DNA of 37,912 nt, taken from the IMG/VR virus record IMGVR_UViG_3300043424_000020, positions 1 through 37,912 of that record; one strand, written 5' to 3'. The translations under genes and the position numbers were made by a program. Under the pieces are notes generated by a model, which did not search any database, was not told the DNA's origin, and was given only the letters and a program-made list of their open reading frames with translations. Below, piece after piece: positions 16,631-24,595 of the stretch. Within the stretch, counting starts at the first letter, position 1. Each line of letters begins with the position of its first letter. The DNA is from a virus.

Positions 16631-18103
16631 ATGGCTGTCAACAATCTTGCAAAAGCAAACACGGCGGCGCCCGGATTTAATCCCGCCAATGCTGAACCCA
16701 TCTACGAGTTGATGGGCCAGACAGAACAAAACGCAGGTACGCCTACGCTTGTGGGTTATCGTGTCAGCACGCCATTGGGAAATGGATTATTCCGTAACGA
16801 TATTTACGACGTCAGCGGTAATTTTCAGCGTACCACCACGTCCAGCGGCAAGGAAGACTACGGCGTTCCTGACCTGTTGAAATTGGCCGCTACCGCCGTA
16901 GGCGCCAATGCGCTAGGCGCTGGGCTGGGACAAGCCAGCGCGTTTGGCCCTAGCGTGGGGGCAGGAACAGGAGCGGGTGCTGGTGCTAGCTCCGCTGGTG
17001 CCGGTGCTGCGGCAGCAGGCGCAGCACCGGCAACCACGCAACTGACCCCCGCAGCGCTGGAAGCCGCCATCGGCACGCCAGGCTATGGTTACAACGCTGC
17101 TGCCGCTGCGTCAGGCATCACACCGTCTGCTGGCTTTGCGGGCATGTCAGCGGCTGAGTTTGGCATGAGCGGCGCACAGACCGCTGCATACGACGCGGCA
17201 ATTGCTGCGGGGGCTGCCCCTGGGGCTGCGCTGCAAGCGGCCAACGCAGCCCCCGGCATCGGGGCTCCGCAAGCGCTGACGTCCGCCGCCACATCCGCAG
17301 CGGCAAACGCTGCCGGACAGAGCGCCGGGAAAGCAATCGATCCCTACAGTTTCATCATCCCCGCTGCCGCGTCTTTGATCGGCGGTGTGACTTCTGCCAA
17401 CGCCGCCAAGTCGGCTGCGCAAACGTCAGCCGAGGCCGCGAATCGTGCAGCGGAACTGCAGCGACAGTCGCAGCAAGATGCGTTGGCGTTGCAAAAGAGG
17501 ATGTACGAGGAAGGCGTCGCTCGTCAACAGCCTTGGTATCAAGCAGGCGTTAACGCGCTTGCTCAGATACAGGGGCGTACAGATGCGATGCCCGCAGCGT
17601 TTCAGTTCCGGCCTGAGCAGTTGACGACCGACCCCGGCTATGGGTTTCGTTTGAGCGAAGGCTTAAAGGCGTTGGAGCGCAGCGCGGCGGCGCGTGGTGG
17701 GCTGCTCAGTGGCGGCACGGGCAAGGCGCTGACGCGCTACGGCCAAGAGATGGCATCTCAGGAATTTGGCAACGCCTACAACCGTGGGTTGACTGAGTAC
17801 AACGCGCTGCGTCAGCGGGAGGCCGAGGGTTACAACCGTCTGGCTGGGATTGCAGGTGTGGGCGGCACGACGGCGCAGCAGTTGTCGGCGGCGGGGCAAC
17901 AGTACGGCCAGCAGGCCAGCAACTTGTTGTCTGGCACGGCCACCAACATCGGCAACATCATGATGAACCAAGGCCAGACAGGCGCCAACGCGCTGCTGGC
18001 GCAGGGCAGCGCGTACCAGCGCACTGCGGGTGACATCGCCAGCCTGTACGCTAGGATGTACGGGCCGCAGCCGACGTATATGCTGCCGGGTGGCGGTGGT
18101 TAA
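16631..18103 (+). CDS. DNA ejection/transfer protein (P22 gp7-like position)
   Basis: This 490-residue Ala/Gly-rich protein has an N-terminal domain, a long low-complexity Ala-rich middle (residues about 85-240) and a conserved C-terminal half. The half contains QQPWYQAGVNALAQIQG, FRPEQLTTDPGYGFRLSEGL, KALERSAAARGGLLSGGTGK and YNRLAGIAGVGGTTAQQL. The C-terminal half matches what is usually annotated as a phage DNA transfer protein. Such proteins ride in the head and are injected with the DNA to cross the envelope. The following two genes complete a three-gene ejection set as in P22 (gp7, gp20, gp16). Confidence 0.78.
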   Translation: MAVNNLAKANTAAPGFNPANAEPIYELMGQTEQNAGTPTLVGYRVSTPLGNGLFRNDIYDVSGNFQRTTTSSGKEDYGVPDLLKLAATAVGANALGAGLGQASAFGPSVGAGTGAGAGASSAGAGAAAAGAAPATTQLTPAALEAAIGTPGYGYNAAAAASGITPSAGFAGMSAAEFGMSGAQTAAYDAAIAAGAAPGAALQAANAAPGIGAPQALTSAATSAAANAAGQSAGKAIDPYSFIIPAAASLIGGVTSANAAKSAAQTSAEAANRAAELQRQSQQDALALQKRMYEEGVARQQPWYQAGVNALAQIQGRTDAMPAAFQFRPEQLTTDPGYGFRLSEGLKALERSAAARGGLLSGGTGKALTRYGQEMASQEFGNAYNRGLTEYNALRQREAEGYNRLAGIAGVGGTTAQQLSAAGQQYGQQASNLLSGTATNIGNIMMNQGQTGANALLAQGSAYQRTAGDIASLYARMYGPQPTYMLPGGGG

Positions 18104-18112
18104 GGAGTAGAC

Positions 18113-19615
18113 ATGCCCGTCGATTTTGGAATCCTCGCGCAGACCCCGAGCATCGGGGCGCGGTACATGGAAGGGCTGCAGTTGGCTCAGGCTGACGCCG
18201 AGCGCAACATGCTGCGTCAGGCGCAGATGCAGCAGATGCAACTGGCACAGTCTCGGTTCAAGCAAGAGCAAGAAGACCGGGCGTTTCAGTTGGGGGAACG
18301 AAAGAAGCAAGCCGAGCGAGAAGCGCAGTTTCAAAGCGTGGCCAATCTGATCCGCGAGCAAGGTTTAGACCCTGACGACCCCAAAGTGTTGGGGCAATTT
18401 GCGGAAGCAGCGCTGAAAGCCCAGAACCCTGCACTCGTCTCGTTTGTCGGCCAGATGTCGGAACGCGCCGCCAAGCGTCGTGAATCTGCTGCGGTGCAGA
18501 AGCGCATCCAGACAGCGATGGGCGGCGTCGAAGGGCCGCCGGAGCCTGCGGCCAATGCGCTGGCGCCCGCGCCTGCCGTATCACCTGCGGTCAACGCTAT
18601 GCTGGCACCGCCGCCCGCCCAGCGCGAGTTGCTGGCCGGCACACCATTCGCTATCGGCATGGCACCACCGCTTGCTGCTGCACCTGTGTCTACACCTGCC
18701 GCGCCTGTTGCGCCGGCAGTGACCGACAGTGCCCGCAAGATTGCTGACCTTGAGCGCCGCCGCGATGCGCTGCTGTTGGGCGGCACGGAACGAGAACTGG
18801 CTGCAGCCAAGGTGCTCGAGGGGCAGATCGGCAAGCTGCAACCAAAACCGTTGACCGGCGATGCGGCGCTAATGCAAACCCTCGGGTTGCCGTTGACGCC
18901 AGAAGGCTACGCAAGATTGGCAAAAATGCGGCAACAGCCGGCACCGGTCACCAACGTAGCTGTCAGCACCGAAAATAAGTACGGTGCGCGGTTCGGTGGA
19001 TTGATCGCCGATCAGGATGCTGCCAAGTTGGCTGCCGCTGAAGGTGCTCCTCAAGCCGCAGCAACCGCTGACCGCGTGATGGACCTGATCTCGACTGGCA
19101 AGGTCATCACAGGCACTGGTGCGAACGTCCGGTTGCAGGTCGCCAAGGCACTTAACCTAGCCGGTGGCACTGACGCCGAGAAGATCAAGAACACCGAGGT
19201 GCTGATCTCCTCGCTGGCCGAGACAACGCTGGGCGCCATCAAGTCGTCCAACCTCGGCGCGGGTCAGGGCTTCACCAACGCCGACCGAGACTTCTTGGAG
19301 AAGGCCAAGGCTGGTCAGATCACCTACGACTCGAAGTCGCTCACGGAGTTGGCTCGTCTGTCTCGCCTCGCTGCCGAGAAGAGCGCCGAGGCTTGGAACA
19401 CTCGGGTCAAGCAGATCCCCGCCAGCGCCCTTCAAGGAACAGGCATCTCCACTGAGCCCATCGTGGTGCCCAAGCGTGGCCAACAAAGTGCTGCGGGCGC
19501 TGGTGCTATACCTGACGCAGCGATCCAATACTTGCGGGCCAATCCTGGGATGCGGGCTGAGTTTGATGCCAAATATGGTGCTGGCGCAGCGGCCCGTGTG
19601 CTTGGAGGCAAGTGA
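18113..19615 (+). CDS. Second ejection/internal virion-type protein
   Basis: This 500-residue protein begins with a strongly helical, Gln-rich segment (residues 12-80, with MQQMQLAQSRFKQEQEDRAF). A Pro/Ala-rich linker (about 140-205) follows, then a second helical region with KIADLERRRDALLLGGTERE. The central-to-late domain contains GLIADQDAAKLAAAEGA and SSNLGAGQGFTNADRDFLEK, and the end (AIQYLRANPGMRAEFDAKYG) is a motif frequent at the C-termini of phage internal proteins. Position suggests the gp20-like ejection protein. The stop overlaps the next start (TGATG). Confidence 0.7.
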   Translation: MPVDFGILAQTPSIGARYMEGLQLAQADAERNMLRQAQMQQMQLAQSRFKQEQEDRAFQLGERKKQAEREAQFQSVANLIREQGLDPDDPKVLGQFAEAALKAQNPALVSFVGQMSERAAKRRESAAVQKRIQTAMGGVEGPPEPAANALAPAPAVSPAVNAMLAPPPAQRELLAGTPFAIGMAPPLAAAPVSTPAAPVAPAVTDSARKIADLERRRDALLLGGTERELAAAKVLEGQIGKLQPKPLTGDAALMQTLGLPLTPEGYARLAKMRQQPAPVTNVAVSTENKYGARFGGLIADQDAAKLAAAEGAPQAAATADRVMDLISTGKVITGTGANVRLQVAKALNLAGGTDAEKIKNTEVLISSLAETTLGAIKSSNLGAGQGFTNADRDFLEKAKAGQITYDSKSLTELARLSRLAAEKSAEAWNTRVKQIPASALQGTGISTEPIVVPKRGQQSAAGAGAIPDAAIQYLRANPGMRAEFDAKYGAGAAARVLGGK

Positions 19616-21546
19616 TGGCAAAAAACCCGTTTGATCAATTCGACGCGCCTGCCGCCAATCCTTTTGATCGATTCGACCCGTCTGCGCCTACCGGCGGCAT
19701 CCCCGGGCCGCGCCGCAGCTACGGGCTAGCCGAGGTGCCTGTCGAGGCGGTCAAGAACCTACCCGGCAGCGCAGGCCAGTTCGTCGGCGGTGTCGTGCAG
19801 GCGGTGACCAGCCCGCTCCAGACTCTCACCAGCATCCTCGATGCCGGTGCCGGGGCGCTGCGCAACTCGCTGCCGCAGGGCGTGGTCAACTTTATCGACC
19901 GGTTCGACACCAATCCCCAGGCCACGCAACGCGCTGTCCAGACGGCCAATGCCATCGGTGGCATGTACAAGGAACGATACGGCAGCTACGAGGGCATCAA
20001 GCGCACGTTTGCCGAAGACCCCGTGGGAGCCGCTGCTGACCTGTCAACGCTGCTCACTGGCGGCGGGGCTGCTGCCTCCAAAGTCGGATTGACAAAGACC
20101 GGCGCAGCCTTGAGCACGGCTGGCGGTGGCATCAACCCCATGCGCCCGGTTGCGTCGCTCATCGAGCAGCCCGTCAAGCTGGCCGCCAAGGGTGTGGGTG
20201 CGGTCTACAACGCCCTCGACCCGAAGTCGGCGGCGTACCTGACTGCAGTGGAAGGTCGCGGCGCAGAGGTGCTCAACGCCCTGCGGCAACCGTCCGAGAT
20301 CGTCCCGGGCAGCCTGCCCACCGCCGCCCAGGCTGCGGCGCCCGCAGGAGCCACCCGGTTTTCGGCGATGGGTGCATCTGCTGCCAAGACCACACCGACC
20401 CCGTTCTATGAGCGGGCCGAGGCTCAGAAGGCTGCCCAGCTTGCTGCAGTGCAACAAGTCGGCAAGACTCCTGCAGAACTTGCAGCAGCAGAGGCCGCTC
20501 GTAGCGCCACGGCCAAGACCTTGTACGGCATTTCCGACAAGGCGATGGTGGCAGCAGACGACACGTTTGCCACGCTGCTGAACCGCCCCTCGATGGACAA
20601 GGTGATCTCCCGTGCTGCCGATCTGGCTGCGGAGAAGGGTCAGCCTTTCCAAATCGGCCAGAACCGTCCTGCCCAGGTTGTCCCGTCTGCAATCGTTGAC
20701 GAAGCAGGGCGTCCGCTGGGTCAGACCGTGATCCCGGGCGAGGTGGCGCAGTACCCGGGCAGCAGCCTTCATGCCATGAAGATGGCCTTCGACGACCTGA
20801 TCAAGAACCCGGAGCGGTTCGGGATCGGTGCCGCCGAGGTGGGTGCGATCAAGGGCACCCGGGCGCAGTTCCTCAACTGGGTTGAGGACAAGGCCCCGAT
20901 GTACCGAGTGGCGCGGGGAACCTTTGCCGCGCAAAGCAGACCAATCAATCAGATGCAGGTCGGCCAGTTCCTCGAAGGCAAACTTGTTCCTGCTCTGGGT
21001 GAGGAAACCGCCCGCCTGCGGGCCGCAGGGTACGCCGGCGCGTTGGAAAACGCCCCAGGCACCATCAAGCGGGCTACCGGTGAAGCCCGGTTCCAGAACC
21101 TGTCAGACGTGCTTACGCCGGATCAGATCAAGATCGTCGAGGATGTCCGCGCTGATCTGGCCCGTGCCCGTCAAACCGAGGCGCAGGCCACCGCCGCCCG
21201 TGGCGCTGGTCCTGACGTGAACCTGATGGGCACCGAGGTCATGGGCAACGTCCGCGCCCCGAACTTCATCAACAACGTGACCACGGTCGCCAATGATCTG
21301 CTGCGTCGGATGCAGGGCAAGCTGGATGAGAAGCTGGCCATCGAGTTGGCCGCTGAGATGCTCGATCCGGCAGCAGCCGCCAAGGCGCTGGAGAAGGCTA
21401 TGGCCCGTCAGGCCAAGGGTCAGAAGATGGCCGATCCTTTCAAGAAGACGGGCACTGCAGCGTCGAAAGTCTTGCGAACCCCTGCTGTTGTCAATATGCT
21501 TGCGCCGGCTGCGGAGGTTCAAAACTCGTTTGTGTCGGAGCAGTAA
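19615..21546 (+). CDS. Third ejection protein (P22 gp16-like position)
   Basis: This 643-residue protein (P22 gp16 is 609) starts at ATG 19615, with GGAGG six bases upstream and overlapping the previous TGA. The N-terminus has NPFDQFDAPAANPFDRFD, a duplicated NPFDxFD motif. Amphipathic, Ala-rich segments follow, consistent with a membrane-active injected protein (FVGGVVQAVTSPLQTLTSIL). Later come YRVARGTFAAQSRPINQMQV and long helices. No transglycosylase motif is evident. Role in ejection is inferred from gene order, composition and length. Confidence 0.7.
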   Translation: MAKNPFDQFDAPAANPFDRFDPSAPTGGIPGPRRSYGLAEVPVEAVKNLPGSAGQFVGGVVQAVTSPLQTLTSILDAGAGALRNSLPQGVVNFIDRFDTNPQATQRAVQTANAIGGMYKERYGSYEGIKRTFAEDPVGAAADLSTLLTGGGAAASKVGLTKTGAALSTAGGGINPMRPVASLIEQPVKLAAKGVGAVYNALDPKSAAYLTAVEGRGAEVLNALRQPSEIVPGSLPTAAQAAAPAGATRFSAMGASAAKTTPTPFYERAEAQKAAQLAAVQQVGKTPAELAAAEAARSATAKTLYGISDKAMVAADDTFATLLNRPSMDKVISRAADLAAEKGQPFQIGQNRPAQVVPSAIVDEAGRPLGQTVIPGEVAQYPGSSLHAMKMAFDDLIKNPERFGIGAAEVGAIKGTRAQFLNWVEDKAPMYRVARGTFAAQSRPINQMQVGQFLEGKLVPALGEETARLRAAGYAGALENAPGTIKRATGEARFQNLSDVLTPDQIKIVEDVRADLARARQTEAQATAARGAGPDVNLMGTEVMGNVRAPNFINNVTTVANDLLRRMQGKLDEKLAIELAAEMLDPAAAAKALEKAMARQAKGQKMADPFKKTGTAASKVLRTPAVVNMLAPAAEVQNSFVSEQ

Positions 21547-21765
21547 ATGGAGTTCCAGAGCGGTGAAATTGACCCGGTGAAGTATGGTGTTCTGTGGCAA
21601 AAAGTACAAGACATGGACAAGAAGGTGGACAAGATGGAACGCCAGCTTGAACAGCTTCTTGAACTGGCCAACAAGGGCAAAGGCGGTCTCTGGTTCGGCA
21701 TGGCCGTGGCGTCAGGCGTTTCCGGGTTCATGGGGTTCCTCGTGAGTCACTGGAAAGGAAGCTGA
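21547..21765 (+). CDS. Small coiled-coil and membrane protein (XhlA-like)
   Basis: The 72-residue product has a heptad-like coiled-coil (residues 15-42, KVQDMDKKVDKMERQLEQLL) followed by one hydrophobic span (about 48-66) and a short basic tail. This layout resembles XhlA/hemolysin-type lysis accessory proteins. The ATG follows directly on the previous stop. With the next three genes it forms a chain of small membrane proteins ending in the endolysin. Confidence 0.6.
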   Translation: MEFQSGEIDPVKYGVLWQKVQDMDKKVDKMERQLEQLLELANKGKGGLWFGMAVASGVSGFMGFLVSHWKGS

Positions 21766-21766
21766 C

Positions 21767-22117
21767 ATGATCGATGCGTACAACCTTGAGGAGCGTCGCA
21801 GGAATGCGATGACCGAGGATCACATCAAGCTGTTGATCGCGGAGATCACGTCGTCACTACTGAAGGATCAGAAGGTGCATCTGACCAGCTACGCGGACAA
21901 GCTGAAGGTCGGCCTTGATGAGAAGTATGCCGACAAGTACGCCCTTTTGGCTGAGCGCGTGAACAAGGCCGAGGCGCAGTCCGACCTCAACGCGCAGTCC
22001 ATCCAGCGTATTGACCGCAAGGTGGAAATGTGGGTCAATCGCGGCGTCGGCGTCTGGGCGCTGGCCATCACGCTGTTCGCGCTCTTTGAGTACGGCACCA
22101 AGTTCATGGGGCGCTAA
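21767..22117 (+). CDS. Lysis-cassette protein with C-terminal membrane span
   Basis: This 116-residue, mainly helical and charged protein ends with a single hydrophobic segment near residues 93-110 (GVWALAITLFALFEYG). It begins one base after the previous stop, and its own stop overlaps the next start (TAATG). I recognise no named family. The topology would suit a holin partner or an antiholin-type regulator, inferred from the cassette only. Confidence 0.55.
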   Translation: MIDAYNLEERRRNAMTEDHIKLLIAEITSSLLKDQKVHLTSYADKLKVGLDEKYADKYALLAERVNKAEAQSDLNAQSIQRIDRKVEMWVNRGVGVWALAITLFALFEYGTKFMGR

Positions 22118-22392
22118 TGACTTGGGCAGATACCCTCAAGGCCGTCATCCCTATCGTGGTGGCTGCGCTGGCGTGGTTGCTTGGGCAAGTGAACTCGTTT
22201 TCTGAGCGGCTGACCAAGATCGAAGGCAGTATGCCTGCGCTCATTACATCCACTGGCGTGCCAACTGACAGCCCCATCAGCGCCGAGCGCCGCGCCATTC
22301 TCAAAGAGCAGTTGATGTCTCACATCAACGAACTTCAGGTTAAGGTACGCCTGCTTGAAGAGCGTGAACGAATGGCGAAAGGAGCTAAGTAA
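22117..22392 (+). CDS. Lysis-cassette protein with N-terminal membrane span
   Basis: This 91-residue protein has a hydrophobic span at residues 9-24 (VIPIVVAALAWLLG) followed by a soluble, mostly helical tail that ends in a charged coil (LQVKVRLLEERERMAKGAK). The topology resembles an inner-membrane spanin (Rz-like) or an accessory holin. No outer-membrane Rz1-type lipoprotein with a lipobox is seen embedded or downstream, so the spanin reading is tentative. Both ends overlap neighbours by one base. Confidence 0.5.
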   Translation: MTWADTLKAVIPIVVAALAWLLGQVNSFSERLTKIEGSMPALITSTGVPTDSPISAERRAILKEQLMSHINELQVKVRLLEERERMAKGAK

Positions 22393-22859
22393 TGCTTGAG
22401 TCGTTGTTAGGCGGCGTTTTTGGCGGCCTGCTGCGCTTGGCGCCCGAGGTCTTCAAGATCTTCGACAAGAAGAACGAGCGGGCGCATGAACTGCGCATGC
22501 TGGAAGCCGAGATGGAGTTTGCCAAGGTGCGCGGCGAGATCGCCATGCGCCAAGCCGATGTGCAGCTCCAGTCAGCCGAACTGGACGCCATGACGCAGGC
22601 GTTCAGGGAGCAGTCAGAGACGGCCAAGAACGCTGGCTGGTTTGTCTCCGCCATCTCTGCGCTGGTGCGGCCCACGGTGACCTATTTGTTCTTGGCGCTG
22701 TACGCTGCGGTGAAGGTGGCAGCCTACCTGATCGCCATCGAGCAAGGTGGCAACTGGAAGGACGTGCTGACCTCCATGTGGGGCAGCGACGACTTGGCCG
22801 TGTTTAACATGATCATCAGCTTCTGGTTCGTCGGACGTGTCTACGAACGCAGTCGATGA
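22392..22859 (+). CDS. 3TM holin (GTA_holin_3TM-like)
   Basis: This 155-residue protein has a charged helical N-terminal half (AEMEFAKVRGEIAMRQADVQ) and hydrophobic segments at about 81-92, 95-116 and 134-150. The junction ALVRPTVTYLFLALYAAVK is typical of the 3TM holin family found in phages and gene transfer agents. It should form the membrane lesions that release the endolysin. The endolysin gene overlaps its 3' end by 23 bases in another frame. Confidence 0.75.
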   Translation: MLESLLGGVFGGLLRLAPEVFKIFDKKNERAHELRMLEAEMEFAKVRGEIAMRQADVQLQSAELDAMTQAFREQSETAKNAGWFVSAISALVRPTVTYLFLALYAAVKVAAYLIAIEQGGNWKDVLTSMWGSDDLAVFNMIISFWFVGRVYERSR

Positions 22860-23298
22860 GGCCGTCGAGGTCGCCGCCGCGCTGTGCCGACCGTTTGAGG
22901 GGCTAAGGCTTCAGCCGTACATCTGTCCGGCGGGCTACCCCACTATCGGCTACGGAACCGTCTGGAAGCCCGACGGCAGCAAGGTGACGATGGAACACCC
23001 GCCGATCAGCAAGGAGACCGCGGAGTCGTGGCTGGTGCATGAGTTGAGGCACAACTACATGGTCGGCGTTTTGCGCACCTCGCCTAGCCTTCTGGCGCGT
23101 CCCAAAGCCCTCGGCGCCATGACAGACTTTGCCTACAACCTTGGCGTGGCGCGTTACCGTTCCAGCACGCTGTGCAAGCGCGTCAACGCCCAAGACTGGG
23201 GCGGCGCCAAAGAGCAGTTGGCGCTGTGGGTGAGGGGCGGCGGGCGCGTGCTGCCGGGACTGGTCAAGCGCCGCGCCGCCGAGGCCGCGCTGCTCTAA
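22837..23298 (+). CDS. Endolysin, GH24 phage lysozyme
   Basis: This 153-residue muramidase has the catalytic pattern E-8-(D/C)-5-T. E21 lies in RPFEGLRLQPY, C30 takes the position usually held by Asp, and T36 starts TIGYG. Helical features AMTDFAYNLGVARYRSSTLC and LPGLVKRRAAEAAL are typical of the family. There is no signal peptide or SAR segment, so release should depend on the holin. The start is GTG 22837 inside the holin gene; no other in-frame start precedes E21. Confidence 0.88.
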   Translation: MSTNAVDEAVEVAAALCRPFEGLRLQPYICPAGYPTIGYGTVWKPDGSKVTMEHPPISKETAESWLVHELRHNYMVGVLRTSPSLLARPKALGAMTDFAYNLGVARYRSSTLCKRVNAQDWGGAKEQLALWVRGGGRVLPGLVKRRAAEAALL

Positions 23299-23301
23299 AG
23301 G

Positions 23302-23367
23302 CTAGGTCAAGGCCAGCCCCAGCGCTATCAGCAGCACCACCGCCACTGCCGCTACGACCAGTGGCAT
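23302..23367 (-). CDS. 21-residue hydrophobic peptide
   Basis: The reading frame starts with ATG at 23367, overlapping the TGA of the zinc-ribbon gene (TGATG). It encodes MPLVVAAVAVVLLIALGLAL plus one residue. It is a single membrane span with almost no soluble part. Translational coupling and the clean hydrophobic sequence argue that it is real, but its size keeps confidence moderate. It is the last gene of the leftward replication operon and stops three bases from the endolysin stop on the other strand. Confidence 0.5.
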   Translation of the reverse strand: MPLVVAAVAVVLLIALGLALT

Positions 23368-23573
23368 CAGACTGGTGCGCGAATCGTCTTCGCAGCCGAG
23401 TTCAGTGCAGCATTCAGCCGCTTGAGGGTATCGGCCTTGCTGGTCACAGCCACGGGGGATTCGCGTGTGCTGAAGCGGTGCTTGTTCGCGCATGTGTACC
23501 TCCTGTAGGTGTAACCTTTTCGCTGTCTGGTTTCTATAACTTCCACCCATGCATTGCAAGTAGGGCATTTCAT
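23367..23573 (-). CDS. NrdR-like zinc-ribbon protein
   Basis: This 68-residue protein has probable zinc ligands C3, C6, C28 and H32. The pattern CPTCN...VIETRQR...YRRYTCANKHRFSTRE closely follows the N-terminal zinc ribbon of NrdR, the bacterial repressor of ribonucleotide reductase genes. The ATP-cone domain of NrdR is absent. It may be a stand-alone DNA-binding zinc ribbon that targets host or phage promoters (inference). ATG 23573 is chosen because GGAGGG lies seven bases upstream; it overlaps the preceding stop (ATGA). Confidence 0.7.
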   Translation of the reverse strand: MKCPTCNAWVEVIETRQRKGYTYRRYTCANKHRFSTRESPVAVTSKADTLKRLNAALNSAAKTIRAPV

Positions 23574-23941
23574 GTACCCGCCCTCCACTGCGTCGCAAGG
23601 TTGAAGACGCTGTTGGTCAGTGCTCGAGCCTTGGCCCGGTGGTAGTGCAGCCGCTTGTTGGCAAGCGTGTCCGGCTTGGGCTTCTTGGCGTCAGACTTGT
23701 CACCCAGGGCGTAGACCGCCCGGGGGTACTTGCGGGCACCTTCGTGGTCGTAGACGTACCGCACGACATGGATACGCTTCAAACCCGACTTGGTGCGGTT
23801 ATTCAGTCGAGTGAGCACAGCGTGGGCGTCGTATCGACTGATGCGCAGGTGATCGGCCAACTCACTTGCAGTGACCTCACCAAAGTCGGCAATGGTGGCA
23901 AGGGCATCGACTACCAGATGCCCACGGTTGAGTGAACTCAA
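23570..23941 (-). CDS. Winged-helix-like DNA-binding phage protein
   Basis: This 123-residue basic protein has an N-terminal helix-turn-helix-like region (residues about 8-55: VVDALATIADFGEVTASELA, then HLRISRYDAHAVLTRLNN) and a basic C-terminal half with YPRAVYALGDKSDAKKPK. The family is common as an unnamed protein in beta-proteobacterial phages. The start is TTG 23941, overlapping the preceding TGA, with GGAGG seven bases upstream; no ATG or GTG is available near the conserved start. It is probably a transcription regulator, but the target is unknown. Confidence 0.65.
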   Translation of the reverse strand: MSSLNRGHLVVDALATIADFGEVTASELADHLRISRYDAHAVLTRLNNRTKSGLKRIHVVRYVYDHEGARKYPRAVYALGDKSDAKKPKPDTLANKRLHYHRAKARALTNSVFNLATQWRAGT

Positions 23942-24045
23942 AATGGTGCCTCCGGTAGCTTCTCGCGCTCCTTGCGCTCCAGTTCCTTGAGTTCCTTGGG
24001 CGTCAGTGGCACCGGGCCACCGGGAGGAGGGAAGGGCCAGATCAT
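23938..24045 (-). CDS. 35-residue proline- and charge-rich small protein
   Basis: This short frame starts at ATG 24045 (GGAGG upstream) and overlaps the stop of the preceding gene (ATGA). It encodes a proline-rich start (MIWPFPPPGGPVPL) followed by a charged helix (PKELKELERKEREKLPE). The overlaps at both ends and the good ribosome site support translation. Small proteins of this style occur in phage early operons. No function is known. Confidence 0.55.
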   Translation of the reverse strand: MIWPFPPPGGPVPLTPKELKELERKEREKLPEAPF

Positions 24046-24251
24046 TGCTGATCCTCCGTGGCCTTGTGCAGGTAGTTCGTCAGGCGCTTGATCTTCGACT
24101 CGTAATACTTGCACATGGAGTCAGCGTACTCACGGCTGCTCTGAGCCTCCAGCAGCCTGCGCTTGCCGTCCTCCAGCTCACGCAGCGCAAGTTGCTCGGC
24201 GCTTGGGGTTGTGTACACACTCTTCAGCCAGTCAATCGATTCACGGATCAT
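24042..24251 (-). CDS. Small coiled-coil phage protein, unknown function
   Basis: This 69-residue charged helical protein contains TPSAEQLALRELEDGKRRLL and EAQSSREYADSMCKYYESKI, a pattern recurring in phage early regions without known function. It lies behind a leader with AGGAG followed by TAACTGTA and the ATG, one of the recurring GTAACYGTAATG leader elements, and behind a GTGTATCAC site at 24283-24291. The stop overlaps the next start. Confidence 0.6.
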   Translation of the reverse strand: MIRESIDWLKSVYTTPSAEQLALRELEDGKRRLLEAQSSREYADSMCKYYESKIKRLTNYLHKATEDQQ

Positions 24252-24269
24252 TACAGTTACTCCTGCGGT

Positions 24270-24291
24270 TGGTGTGACACAAGTGTATCAC
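24270..24291 (-). promoter_or_regulatory. Candidate operator or internal promoter
   Basis: In the gap before the gene at 24251 the plus strand reads GTGTGACACAAGTGTATCAC, an imperfect inverted repeat. The minus strand contains GTGATACACT, identical to the -10 region proposed at 31236-31245 upstream of the ribbon-helix-helix gene. A shared binding site for that regulator is a reasonable guess. No convincing -35 is seen here. Confidence 0.4.
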
Positions 24292-24593
24292 ATTTCTTTG
24301 ACGAACACACCTTCTTTTGTGAGGTGCCCCTTGCGGTCCTTGATCTCGGTGTAGGCACCTCTGAGGCACGACACCAAATCGACATCGAGCACAGCGCACA
24401 CCATGATGAGCGTAACCACGATGTCCCCGATGGCGTCCTTGGCCTCGTCGAGGTTGTTCTTGTTCAGGGCGTCCAGCAGTTCCGTGGTTTCCTCCAGGGT
24501 CTTGATGGCCTGGGACATCGCGGTGGCGTTCTGCACGATGCCTCGGGCCTCGCCCCACTGAACAATCTTCATCTCGACTTCTGCGTAACTCAT
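24288..24593 (-). CDS. MazG-like nucleotide pyrophosphohydrolase
   Basis: This 101-residue all-helical protein has the MazG-type metal-binding pattern EETTE (E35, E36, E39) followed by E50xxD53 and D57 (LDEAKDAIGDIVV). Members hydrolyse NTPs or dNTPs, and in phages they are thought to adjust nucleotide pools or alarmone levels. ATG 24593 is favoured because AAAGGAG lies seven bases upstream, inside the end of the helicase gene. Active-site residues look complete. The exact substrate cannot be told. Confidence 0.8.
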   Translation of the reverse strand: MSYAEVEMKIVQWGEARGIVQNATAMSQAIKTLEETTELLDALNKNNLDEAKDAIGDIVVTLIMVCAVLDVDLVSCLRGAYTEIKDRKGHLTKEGVFVKEM

Positions 24594-24595
24594 GT

